Below, in pieces: positions 13,201 through 19,732 of a stretch of DNA of 27,800 nt. The notes under the pieces were generated by a model. The model worked only from the letters and a program-made list of their open reading frames with translations. It searched no databases and was not told the DNA's origin. The translations under genes were made by a program, and so were the position numbers. This stretch comes from Egerieenecus sp048201975 (lineage in GTDB: Bacteria; Bacillota; Clostridia; Christensenellales; Aristaeellaceae): assembly GCA_048201975.1 (NCBI GenBank), contig DBFBGQ010000010.1:1-27800 (forward strand), read 5' to 3'. Position 1 is the first letter of the stretch. Each line of letters opens with the position of its first letter.

Positions 13201-16182
13201 GGTCACGGTCAGGTCGCCGTCCACCACCAGCTGCGAGCCCGCGTAGGCTTCCGTCAGCCTGGGCGTGAGCGCGTAGGTTCCCGCGTCCCGGGCGGTGAAT
13301 GTGGCGGTCTTGCCGTCATAGGTCAGGGAGGCATGGTTATCCTCGCTTACCGTAAACGACTCGCCGTCGCGGGTGACGTCGAAGGTCATCGCCTCTGCGA
13401 TGGTGATATCGTCCTCTGTATCCATGGTGACGGTGATCGTGCCGTACTCCGCCTGGCCATAGGTGATGTCCTGCGCCTCGCCGGTCAGCGCGAGCTCCGC
13501 CGTCACGCGCGCCTGGACGGTTGCGGGGGGCACGGTCAGCTCACAGCGGGCGCTTTCGCCGGCCGCGACCTTGGGCGTGACGGTGTACTCGCCCGTCTGC
13601 TGGAACGTCACATTGATGTTGTGGGCGTCAGCCGTGGCCGTATACGCCCCTGCCGGCGCGGACGTCCCATCCTTCTTGACCTGCAGGTCGAGAAGTTTCA
13701 GCACACCTGAAGGCAGCGCTTCCTCGCTGGTATACGTAATCCCCGTCTTGCCCGGCGTGCCGGAGCCATCCGCTTCCCGTGCCGCAAGGTTGATTTTGAT
13801 CTTTCCGACCGCAAAGGTCAGCGAATTGACGAGGCCATTGAGCGAAGGATCTTTTTCGCAGGTGAAAGAGCCGGTCACCTTCCACTCGCCTTCCTCGGCA
13901 TCAACTGGCAGGAAGAGGTATCCGAGATTTCCATTTCCGGCATCAATCTCGAAGTCATCGCTTACTGTCTGATCCCCGGACGGTGAGGTCATGGTCAGAT
14001 GCACTTTCACCTTGCCGCCGCCGGCCTCCATCTGCTGGTTTTGGGCGCTCAGCCAGAAGCGCACCGAATCGCTGGGCGCAAAGGCGGTACTTTCGTCGTA
14101 AAATGAGATCTTGACGAGCGGATCGCCCACCAGCAGCGACACCGTGGAAACGGCGTCGTAGCAGCCGGTGACGTCCTCGCTTTGCGCGTTGGCAAGCGTC
14201 ACCTCCGCCGAAACCGTCCACGTGCCCTGGGCCTCCTCGGGCAGCGTCAGGGACACCGTCTCCGGTATGGTATCATACGTCTGGGAGGACACGGTCGTTT
14301 CCCCGTTGCGCATAGACAGGGTAAAGCCCGTCACATGGTCGTCCCCCACCGGCGTGCCGGGGGTCACCGTTACCGTCACCGTTTCGCCGGAAGCGTGGCT
14401 ATCCTGATCCAGCGCCAGCGTCGCCTGCGCGGGGCCGGGCGTAATATTCAGGCGCACTTTTCGTTGGGTTGTATGGATATATCCTTTTTCTTCGGCACCT
14501 TCCATCAGTTCGCTGATCAGATCGTATGTACCCACGCCGGTGGCGGTAAAGGTCACCTCGTTGCCGTCGTAGGTCACGACGCCGGGCTTGCCCGCCGTTT
14601 CCTTTATGGTGATCAGGTCCTCCAGAGACTCAACCTGATGGCACTGATAGGTAACAAAAAATGTTTTCTGGTCGCCATAGCTGCCGATCTGTTCACTTTT
14701 AGAAAACTCAAGGGCGATGTCGATGACCGTCGGCCCCATGGTCACGCTCTTGGACGAGGGCGCATCATAGTACGCGGAAACGTCCGCACCCTCCGCGTCC
14801 CGCACCGTATACGAAAGGGAAATATCCCAGATTCCGTTTTGATCGGGCGTAAAGGTGGCGCTGAACCCATCCTGCGCATTGCCCGTCAGCGTGACCAGAT
14901 GCTCTGTCCCGCCGTTTTGGCAGGTGCAGACCGCCTGCACCTCTTCGATGGTGTGCCCCGACTTCAACGTATTCGTCGGCTGCGCGGTAATCGCAAGCGG
15001 CCCGAGTTGCTCGCTCCCGTCCGGGGTGACCGACAGGCCCAGCGGCGCCCCGAATTTTTCGACGTTCTGCAGCGTGTACGTGTAATCGCCCACCAGCTTG
15101 TAACTGCGCTCATCATTCATGCGCAGCGTATAGGTGCAGGGCTCGGTGGAAGTATGCGTGATTGTCTCATTGAACCTGGATCCGGGAGCGCCTTGTCCAT
15201 CCCACTCGTAAGTGTATGTAACGTCGCTGGCATACATATTCTCGCTGTTGTCTACGCAATAGACGTTATCGATGACGATTTTTGCCTGGTCCGGCAAAAT
15301 GCCGATAGGAACCACCGTGACGTCTATCTTGACCTCGGTTTGATGCCGAACGGAGAAGTAAGTGGATGTAATCTCCTCTGAATAATCCTCCACCGCATTG
15401 CCGCTCGCGTCCACAATCTCCGCCGTGGCGTAGACCCGGCGAAGGTTTTCTTTCGCAGCATCCTCGGGGACAACAAACGCTACGGTAGCGTCCTCCTGAG
15501 GATACTCAAGGATCTTTTCCTCCGATAATCCCGCTACATCGGTCCATACCGTCACCGACTTCAAGGTGTGCTCCTTCTGCAGGGCAAAATTGGTCAGCTT
15601 CACGACGATCGTTTCGCCGGGGTAAAAGGAATAGTTGCCGCCGATGCGCTGTATTTCCAATACGAAGGGATCGCCGTAGGTGGCCAACGTCGAAGCGCCG
15701 CCGTTGCTGGCCCCCAGCATGGGCACGTCCGGAGCCGACGCCACCTCGACCATGGCCGTGGGCAGCGCCGCCTGACAGGCATACGTATCCTCGGCCAGCG
15801 CCGCCACGAAGGTATAGCTCACCGGCTCCACCTGGCCGTGCAGCGGATTGTACTCCGCGCAGCTCCAGACCACCGCCACGTCGGCCGTGGTCCCGTCGCT
15901 GAGCAGCGCCGTCACCTCGCCGGGCAGGCCCAGCTGGTCCTGCGCCGTGCCATACTCCGCCGCCAGGGTATACGTCGCTGGTTCAAAGGCGACGATGGCA
16001 GTTTCCAGCACCGCGGTGGATTGCTCCGTCGTGGTCGTTGTGGGTGCCTCCACGGACGTGGACAAATCTGTGGTAGTAGACATACCGGCCGTCAGGGTAA
16101 TGCCCTCGGCCAGCGCAGAGCTTTCCAGCATGCACAGGCTCAGTACCAGGCACAGCCACCGCCTGATTTGTTTCCACATCAT
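10222..16182 (-). CDS. Giant modular Ig-like secreted/surface protein (1986 residues)
   Basis: The signal peptide is residues 1-25 (MMWKQIRRWLCLVLSLCMLE, then SSALA). A Thr-rich stretch (about 30-55) and an Ig-like domain (about 55-145; GLPGEVTALLSDGTTADVAV) follow. A long series of roughly 100-residue beta modules then alternates between two types. Type A opens PGxxVxVTLT, has an xVWAxN strand and LTLxLPDDAxxGxWTV, and ends in a CY-A or Y-A signature (near residues 471, 674, 1101, 1439, 1647, 1866). Type B has LxVxRDGExF, then TFTAxxxGTYxVTP. The last about 105 residues (YTLIIPTSVTLD to PAPGTYTDTLTFTASAE) match the 149-residue neighbour. There is no LPXTG, GW, SLH or C-terminal membrane helix, so attachment is unknown. 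The first ATG of the ATGATG at 16182 has GGAGGG 7 bp upstream. It is probably an adhesin or stalk protein; exact function unknown. Confidence 0.85.
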   Translation of the reverse strand: MMWKQIRRWLCLVLSLCMLESSALAEGITLTAGMSTTTDLSTSVEAPTTTTTEQSTAVLETAIVAFEPATYTLAAEYGTAQDQLGLPGEVTALLSDGTTADVAVVWSCAEYNPLHGQVEPVSYTFVAALAEDTYACQAALPTAMVEVASAPDVPMLGASNGGASTLATYGDPFVLEIQRIGGNYSFYPGETIVVKLTNFALQKEHTLKSVTVWTDVAGLSEEKILEYPQEDATVAFVVPEDAAKENLRRVYATAEIVDASGNAVEDYSEEITSTYFSVRHQTEVKIDVTVVPIGILPDQAKIVIDNVYCVDNSENMYASDVTYTYEWDGQGAPGSRFNETITHTSTEPCTYTLRMNDERSYKLVGDYTYTLQNVEKFGAPLGLSVTPDGSEQLGPLAITAQPTNTLKSGHTIEEVQAVCTCQNGGTEHLVTLTGNAQDGFSATFTPDQNGIWDISLSYTVRDAEGADVSAYYDAPSSKSVTMGPTVIDIALEFSKSEQIGSYGDQKTFFVTYQCHQVESLEDLITIKETAGKPGVVTYDGNEVTFTATGVGTYDLISELMEGAEEKGYIHTTQRKVRLNITPGPAQATLALDQDSHASGETVTVTVTPGTPVGDDHVTGFTLSMRNGETTVSSQTYDTIPETVSLTLPEEAQGTWTVSAEVTLANAQSEDVTGCYDAVSTVSLLVGDPLVKISFYDESTAFAPSDSVRFWLSAQNQQMEAGGGKVKVHLTMTSPSGDQTVSDDFEIDAGNGNLGYLFLPVDAEEGEWKVTGSFTCEKDPSLNGLVNSLTFAVGKIKINLAAREADGSGTPGKTGITYTSEEALPSGVLKLLDLQVKKDGTSAPAGAYTATADAHNINVTFQQTGEYTVTPKVAAGESARCELTVPPATVQARVTAELALTGEAQDITYGQAEYGTITVTMDTEDDITIAEAMTFDVTRDGESFTVSEDNHASLTYDGKTATFTARDAGTYALTPRLTEAYAGSQLVVDGDLTVTVAKAPFPISLTMPEGEPYIIGDIIRVAVTLNGIADWDKEEFIALFWYDAEGEAVNDQYSSYDHLEKYGRFDVSLYDTRTRDDVPSVPGVWEFTLSMRDPVAKRNYESAEPITFRVCKAVELTAMEQSTGNALQSGSILNPGGTIVFAADVPGGLSAYADVKVLTEDSKPANVPITSDAEGKVYVTLPETGKYAIEFTPKDPDYRYTLSPSGLYVNVIDRKDIAVNVQSASNENIPGCEIFVILDTASDINEDEFIRLVEEDVLRPDMTCDGEWLDSGKFTYTYRVNAETHQVVLKLYAPGTYDITMELDEDAEWDYALTVTPVEGYVVEPTPPLMEISTDAGKYAPGSQITVTASRVNAGTDLDSYGYLLTSRGDVFEYVEVWAENEAGQKTIVARYDVDASVDKFLDSRPKLTLNLPDNAQSGRWTVYAKYYVSNNGQSAMEAYSPASPVYVAVATADQQVIELTAVAQDGVYGEGGTSVTFTAGESVDLVDIVKLSVLRDGEAFDPAGLARYAGSQITFAPVLSGTYTVTPVLTAGSEAEYVLMAESATVTVNRAAAPLAVAVNQAQYDPGDTVQVTLTQQALAEDDELVIYEVWARGVDNENETAHVTYTDGLTLTDEQTLELTLPDDAAGEWQAQVDYAVRHGGEDRTSCYESAEMPTFAMQDTLPVEMDVIVRDGEYGSAGVYFILMDQAGLSITDFSLNITRNGKPYEFENKAQELQYIEEDGDCAFIPMNVGTFEVEIVSNNPRYMVTLAPQTFTVTPATLLTIEPDPLTVKPGEAIAGEMRLDLYFIEIFKSGMLDKLESITVWAENGDETTEQVVYPIDAENISETMAFSIPLDENATPGTWTVYAQAQAEHIQSGKDATDCYAVATASVQVKEDEPEYTLIIPTSVTLDGDGKGSLQLSCTRMENAASVQVTVDSKNGFTLKDGDSAIAYTLSGEGGAIQDGGVAATFTATGRAELSLVVTQGQSPAPGTYTDTLTFTASAE

Positions 16183-16218
16183 ATTTCCCTCCTATACCGG
16201 ACACATCCGGCAACTTGT

Positions 16219-16390
16219 TTATCGGCAAGAGCCTGTCGACTCTGATCGGCTTTTCTTTCCTTGCTTCCCTGGCGGGGGCAGGTTCAGCAGCAAAATCACC
16301 CAAAAAGGCCGCCGGCGAAACGCTTTCGGCCAGCATGGTGCTCAGCGCGGCGCTATCCTGACGCGCATCGTCAACGATCGCTATCCGCAT
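16219..16390 (-). pseudogene. Truncated response-regulator gene (receiver start only)
   Basis: From ATG 16390 the first about 24 residues (MRIAIVDDARQDSAALSTML and a few more) match the start of a receiver domain of the LytTR type, including the acidic DD pair. The similarity then stops; the frame runs on as SVSPAAFLGDFAAEPAP and through the next gene's start. In another frame the sequence after the break reads RRRPFWVILLLNLPPPGKQG, ending at TAA 16221-16219, like the C-terminal tail of a membrane protein. This suggests an internal deletion joining two genes. The promoter upstream is intact, so it may now serve only to transcribe the giant gene. Confidence 0.7.
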
Positions 16391-16428
16391 GCGCTAATTC
16401 CCTTCCATATAAAATATATAACGTGGTA

Positions 16429-16434
16429 AGTATA
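16429..16434 (-). promoter_or_regulatory. Extended -10 promoter of the truncated regulator and surface operon
   Basis: TGGTATACT, an extended -10 (TGn-TATACT) within a GTGGTA/TACCAC inverted repeat (16423-16438). The -35 region is weak (TTTCAC about 17 bp upstream), as expected for an activator-dependent promoter. Confidence 0.6.
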
Positions 16435-16463
16435 CCACAGAAAATTGTTAAGTGAAAGCCATA

Positions 16464-16494
16464 TTCACGAAGCGAAAATGGGATTTCCACGAAG
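16464..16494. promoter_or_regulatory. Direct repeat upstream of weak -35, candidate LytTR-type activator site
   Basis: TTCACGAAG (16464-16472) and TCCACGAAG (16486-16494) repeat with a 22-bp period (9-bp sites, 13-bp gap), just upstream of the -35. LytTR regulators bind 9-bp direct repeats at this spacing. The bases do not match a consensus I know, so the assignment is inference. Confidence 0.45.
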
Positions 16495-16519
16495 TGGGCG
16501 GAGAAACGCTCTGAAAGAA

Positions 16520-16678
16520 TAACCCGCACACCTGAAAAAATCATCCCTTCAGCCAAAACCATTGACGCGGCGATCCACCATCGCTATGTTGATTGACCGC
16601 ATTGTGGTGTATGCAGATAATCGTCTTGACATCCATTTTCGCATAACAGCTCAACAGTATTTGGGGAAGGCCTCATAA
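16520..16678 (+). pseudogene. C-terminal remnant of a site-specific (serine-type) recombinase
   Basis: An open stretch without a start reads QPKPLTRRSTIAMLIDRIVV, then YADNRLDIHFRI, ending at TAA 16676-16678. The pattern LTR/P...LIDRIVVY..NRL.IHFR is characteristic of the C-terminal end of large serine recombinases of transposons and integrative elements. No catalytic domain is present. It lies between the truncated regulator's promoter and the core-genome small protein and tRNA-Val, marking a past insertion or excision at the edge of the surface island. Confidence 0.65.
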
Positions 16679-16869
16679 GGAATCCAAAATAACGAAAGCC
16701 CCATGCCCAGATCATCAAATCCGGCGTGGGACTTTCGTTTGCGGTTGTAGATTTTCCTGCTCTCCACCCTGCGGGTAACGGGAGAGAAGGACCATGTGAC
16801 GCGCTTTTCGGCATCGAGGGCGCGGCGGACCTTCTTGCCCAGCTTCTTTCGGGCAACAACTTTTTTCAT
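16651..16869 (-). CDS. Small basic conserved protein with altered C-terminus
   Basis: A 72-residue protein of unknown function. The N-terminal 50 residues are highly basic (MKKVVARKKLGKKVRRALDA, then TWSFSPVTRRVESRKIYNRK) and look like short uncharacterised Clostridia proteins with a SPVTR...KIYNRK core (from memory, unverified). The ATG at 16869 has an AAAGGAT Shine-Dalgarno. The last about 25 residues (SHAGFDDLGMGLSLFWIP onward) are encoded by hairpin-repeat copy 2 and run antisense over the recombinase remnant, so the native C-terminus may have been replaced. It lies just after the tRNA-Val terminator; I see no separate promoter. Confidence 0.65.
   Translation of the reverse strand: MKKVVARKKLGKKVRRALDAEKRVTWSFSPVTRRVESRKIYNRKRKSHAGFDDLGMGLSLFWIPYEAFPKYC
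16681..16737. repeat. Imperfect inverted repeat (hairpin repeat, copy 2)
   Basis: AATCCAAAATAA precedes CGAAAGCCCCATGCCCAGAT, a 6-bp loop and ATCCGGCGTGGGACTTTCG. It matches copy 1 at 7480-7532 in order and orientation, with substitutions. It forms part of the C-terminal codons of the small basic protein on the opposite strand. Confidence 0.7.
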
Positions 16870-16884
16870 GAATCCACATCCTTT

Positions 16885-16926
16885 CGGAAAAAGCAAAAGC
16901 CCTTGAATCCTGCGATTCAAGGGCTT
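16885..16926 (-). terminator. Intrinsic terminator of tRNA-Val
   Basis: A 13-bp perfect stem AAGCCCTTGAATC/GATTCAAGGGCTT (16926-16914 with 16909-16897) with a 4-nt loop. T-rich TTTTGCTTTTT follows on the minus strand, right after the CCA end. Confidence 0.9.
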
Positions 16927-17001
16927 GGTGGTCGCAACAGGACTCGAACCTGTGACCCCATCGATGTGAACGATGTGCTCTACCAACTGAGCCATGCGAC
17001 C
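16926..17001 (-). tRNA. tRNA-Val (anticodon CAC)
   Basis: A 76-nt cloverleaf: acceptor GGTCGCA/TGCGACC, D-arm GCTC-AGTTGGTA-GAGC, anticodon stem CATCG/CGATG with loop TTCACAT (CAC, reading GUG), variable GGGTC, T-arm ACAGG-TTCGAGT-CCTGT, discriminator A and encoded CCA. A consensus promoter precedes it and a strong terminator follows. Confidence 0.96.
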
Positions 17002-17045
17002 AGGGGACCGCCTTCGCCGCCGGGTTTCCCTTGGCGACGAAAGTA

Positions 17046-17074
17046 ATTATAGCACACGCCCCGGAGGCTGTCAA
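17046..17074 (-). promoter_or_regulatory. Consensus promoter of tRNA-Val
   Basis: TTGACA (17074-17069), 17-bp spacer, TATAAT (17051-17046), with TGC just before the -10 (extended -10). Confidence 0.93.
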
Positions 17075-17126
17075 GCCCCCGTTTCCTTTTTTTCTCACTT
17101 TTGCGGGGGGAGGGCGCCGCCGGCGG

Positions 17127-17531
17127 TCACTTGCCCCGCTGCCCGCGTCCCGGCCGCTGCCCGAAGGCGTAGGCCTGCTCCAGCCAGTCCATGAGCTCCG
17201 GGTCCAGCTCCTGGGGGGCGGAGAGGATCACATGGTGGGTCCAGCGGTTGGGATAGGGCTCCACCGCCACGAAGATCCGCGGGGAGTCCAGGCGGTGGTC
17301 CAACCCAAAGGAGACCATCAGCTTTGCCTCCGGCCGGCCCTTGACGCGCCGGTCCGGCAGCCAGAACCAGGCGAAGCCGAACCGGGCGGAAAAGGTGATC
17401 TGCGTTTTCTGCACCTTCACCGTCACGTCGGGATGCGCGGCCAGCAGCCGCTTTTCCAGCTCCGCGTACAGGGCGAAGGCTTTGCTTGCGCCGCCGAAAA
17501 ATAGCGCCGGGTTGCCTGCCATGTTTGCCAT
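17127..17531 (-). CDS. DUF5655-like small protein
   Basis: A 134-residue soluble protein of unknown function. It opens NPALFFGGASKAFALYAELE and has HPDVTVKVQKTQITFSAR, FAWFWLP, then VSFGLDHRLDSPRIFVAVEP and NRWTHHVILSAPQELD. The pattern of a kinked alpha/beta unit with KTQI.F and RWTHHV is what I associate with DUF5655-type proteins. There is no signal peptide. The ATG at 17531 begins 6 bp after the ABC-F stop with GAGGAG upstream, so it is the second gene of that operon. Its C-terminal tail (GQRPGRGQRGK) is basic. Function not inferred. Confidence 0.75.
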   Translation of the reverse strand: MANMAGNPALFFGGASKAFALYAELEKRLLAAHPDVTVKVQKTQITFSARFGFAWFWLPDRRVKGRPEAKLMVSFGLDHRLDSPRIFVAVEPYPNRWTHHVILSAPQELDPELMDWLEQAYAFGQRPGRGQRGK

Positions 17532-17537
17532 GGGGAA

Positions 17538-19457
17538 TCACTCCTCTGCGGCCAGGGCGGCTTCGGCAGCCTCCCAGGCTTCGTAGCGCCGGGCCACCTC
17601 CTGCTGCAGCTGCTGATAGCGCTTGGCCAGCTCCGCGGCCTTGGCGGCGTCCTGGTAGGTTTCCGGCGCGGCCATCAGGGCTTCCAGGTCCAGCTGCTCC
17701 TGCTCGGCCTGGACCACGGCGGCCTCGGCTTGGGTCACGGCGGCCCTGAGCGACTTCAGCCGCTGGGTGGCCTCCCGGGAGCGGCGCTTCTCCTTGTCCT
17801 GGGCGGTTCGGGTGGCCTGGGGCTGATCCCCGTCCGGGGCCTGGCCCCGGTTGATCTTCTCCAGGTAGTCGTCATAATTGCCCAGGTATTCCTTAACGCC
17901 CCCCTGCTCCAGCACCATGACCCGGGTGGCGAAGCGGTTGATGAAGTACCGGTCGTGGCTGATGGCCAGGATGGTGCCGGGATAGCCCTCCAGGGCGGCC
18001 TCCAGCACCTCGCGGCTGTCCATGTCCAGGTGGTTGGTGGGCTCGTCCAGCAGCAGCAGGTTGTCCTTGCGCAGCATCAGCTTGGTCAGGGCCACCCGGC
18101 CCTTCTCCCCCCCGGAGAGGGTGGAAACGGGGGCGAAGACCTCGTCCCCGGTGAACAGGAACATCCCCAGCGCGCCCCGGACCTCGCTCTGCTCCATGCG
18201 GTGGAAGTCGTCCCAGACCTCGTCCAGCACGGTTTTTTCCGGGTGCAGGTGCGCCTGATGCTGGTCGTAATAGCCGATATCCACCCCGGTGCCCAGGCGC
18301 ACCTCCCCCTGGTCAAAGCGCTCCTGGCCAATGAGGCACTTGAGCAGCGTGGACTTGCCCACGCCGTTGTCCCCGATGAGGGCCACCCGGTCCCCGGCCC
18401 GCAGGTGCAGCTTCACGTGGGAAAAGAGCACCCTGTCCCCGTAGCCCTTTTGCAGCTCTTCGGCCATGAGCACATCCTCGCCGGTGCGGCGGCGGATATC
18501 GAAGCGGAAGTGGATGGCGCCCTCCTCCACGGGCTTTTCCAGGCGCTCCATCTTCTCCAGTCGCTTCTCCCGGCTCTCCGCGGCGCGGATGGACTTCTCC
18601 CGGTTAAAGGCGCGATACCGGGCGATGATGGCCTCCTGCCGGGCGATCTCCTTCTGCTGCATCTCATAGGCCTTCATGCGAATCTCAAAGCGCTGGGTCC
18701 GCTGCTGCATGTATTGGGTGTAGTTCCCCTCGTAGCTCTCAATGCTCCCCAGCAGCAGCTCCGCCATGTGGTCGCACACATGGTCCATGAAGTAGCGGTC
18801 ATGGCTGATGAGCAGCACCGCCCCCGCGTATCCCAGCAGGTATTCCTCCAGCCAGGCGATGGACTTCAGGTCCAGGTGGTTGGTGGGCTCGTCCAATAGC
18901 AGCACGTCCGGGCGCTGGAGCAGCAGCCGGCCCAGGCACAGCCGCGTGCGCTCGCCCCCGGAGAGGGACTCCGCCAGCTGCCCCTGCTGCTCCCGCCGGA
19001 ATCCCAGCCCCGCCAGCACCCCCTGCACCGTGGAGCGCCAGCCGTAGCCGTTGCTTTCCTCAAACGTCCGGGTCAGCTGGTCATACTGGTTCCCCAGCTG
19101 GCGCAGCCGCTCCGGGTCCTGCGCCGCCGCGGCCATGGTCCGCTCCAGCTCCCGCAGGCGGCCCTCCATGGCCACCACCGGGTCGAACACCGCCTCCAGC
19201 TCCTCCAGCACGGTCTTTCCCGGCGTCACCGCTCCCTGCTGGGCCAGGTAACCCAGCCGCAGCCCCTTCTGCATGGTCAGCGTTCCGCCGTCGTAGGGCT
19301 CCAGCCCCGCGATGATCTTCATCAGCGTGCTTTTGCCGCTGCCGTTGACGCCCACCAGGCCCAGGCGCTGGCCGTCCTGGAGCACCAGGCTGGCGTCCTG
19401 CAGCACCGTGTTCGCGCCGAAGGATTTCTGGATATGCTGTGCCGATAACAGGATCAT
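17538..19457 (-). CDS. ABC-F family ATPase (ribosome-associated)
   Basis: A 639-residue protein with two ABC domains and no membrane segments. Domain 1 (about 1-245) has Walker A GVNGSGKST, signature LSGGERTRL and Walker B LLLDEPTNHLDLKS. The inter-domain linker (about 245-310) is basic and helical (AYEMQQKEIARQEAIIARYR). Domain 2 (about 325-535) has GDNGVGKST, LSGGEKGRV and LLLLDEPTNHLDMDS. A C-terminal coiled coil (about 555-639) is rich in Ala, Gln and Glu. ABC-F proteins bind the ribosomal E-site and act in translation or antibiotic protection; housekeeping YdiF/Uup-type is more likely than a resistance factor here. ATG 19457 is chosen for its AAGGAG and start of domain 1 (ILLSAQHIQKSF). 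An extension to 19553 is unlikely because it covers the promoter. Confidence 0.93.
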   Translation of the reverse strand: MILLSAQHIQKSFGANTVLQDASLVLQDGQRLGLVGVNGSGKSTLMKIIAGLEPYDGGTLTMQKGLRLGYLAQQGAVTPGKTVLEELEAVFDPVVAMEGRLRELERTMAAAAQDPERLRQLGNQYDQLTRTFEESNGYGWRSTVQGVLAGLGFRREQQGQLAESLSGGERTRLCLGRLLLQRPDVLLLDEPTNHLDLKSIAWLEEYLLGYAGAVLLISHDRYFMDHVCDHMAELLLGSIESYEGNYTQYMQQRTQRFEIRMKAYEMQQKEIARQEAIIARYRAFNREKSIRAAESREKRLEKMERLEKPVEEGAIHFRFDIRRRTGEDVLMAEELQKGYGDRVLFSHVKLHLRAGDRVALIGDNGVGKSTLLKCLIGQERFDQGEVRLGTGVDIGYYDQHQAHLHPEKTVLDEVWDDFHRMEQSEVRGALGMFLFTGDEVFAPVSTLSGGEKGRVALTKLMLRKDNLLLLDEPTNHLDMDSREVLEAALEGYPGTILAISHDRYFINRFATRVMVLEQGGVKEYLGNYDDYLEKINRGQAPDGDQPQATRTAQDKEKRRSREATQRLKSLRAAVTQAEAAVVQAEQEQLDLEALMAAPETYQDAAKAAELAKRYQQLQQEVARRYEAWEAAEAALAAEE

Positions 19458-19497
19458 CGCGGTTGAACTCCTTTTGCTTGCCGTTTCTTTCCCAACG

Positions 19498-19526
19498 ATT
19501 ATAATGCAATTCCCGCCGAAACGCAA
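19498..19526 (-). promoter_or_regulatory. Promoter of the ABC-F operon
   Basis: TTGCGT (19526-19521), 17-bp spacer, TATAAT (19503-19498). Confidence 0.7.
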
Positions 19527-19546
19527 CGCCTGCGCCGGAGCGCCGA

Positions 19547-19591
19547 TTTGCAAACTAGTTAAGAAGATTCTCCCGCCGTTTGTAAACTAGT
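19547..19591. promoter_or_regulatory. Pair of 13-bp direct repeats upstream of the murQ promoter
   Basis: TTTGCAAACTAGT (19547-19559) and TTTGTAAACTAGT (19579-19591) differ at one base and repeat with a 32-bp period, about three helical turns. The second ends 2 bp before the -35. Same-face spacing suggests binding of a regulator. No regulator gene is adjacent, so its identity is unknown. Confidence 0.7.
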
Positions 19592-19593
19592 GC

Positions 19594-19622
19594 TTGACAA
19601 AGCCCCGCGGAAAAGCTATACT
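19594..19622 (+). promoter_or_regulatory. Promoter of the murQ-anmK-nagZ-kinase operon
   Basis: TTGACA (19594-19599), 17-bp spacer, TATACT (19617-19622). The predicted 5' leader is about 105 nt. Confidence 0.9.
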
Positions 19623-19732
19623 GCACTTAGGAAAGAAGCGAAATTGCACATGTACCCTGGATAGACGCCCGGCAGCGGGGGGCCGCGCCTGTATTCATGG
19701 GCCGGTCCTGTCCTGGGCAAAGGAGGATGGCA

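Noticed and set aside
16219..16325. Intact small membrane protein ending FWVILLLNLPPPGKQG
   Set aside because: No start codon with Shine-Dalgarno in that frame and too short; kept only as a sign of a deletion.
16520..16869. Insertion sequence with transposase at the island edge
   Set aside because: No transposase catalytic region or paired terminal inverted repeats; only a recombinase C-terminal remnant.
16926..16995. Apparent peptide MAQLVEHIVHIDGVTGSSPV
   Set aside because: It is the translation of the tRNA-Val gene itself, a common spurious call.
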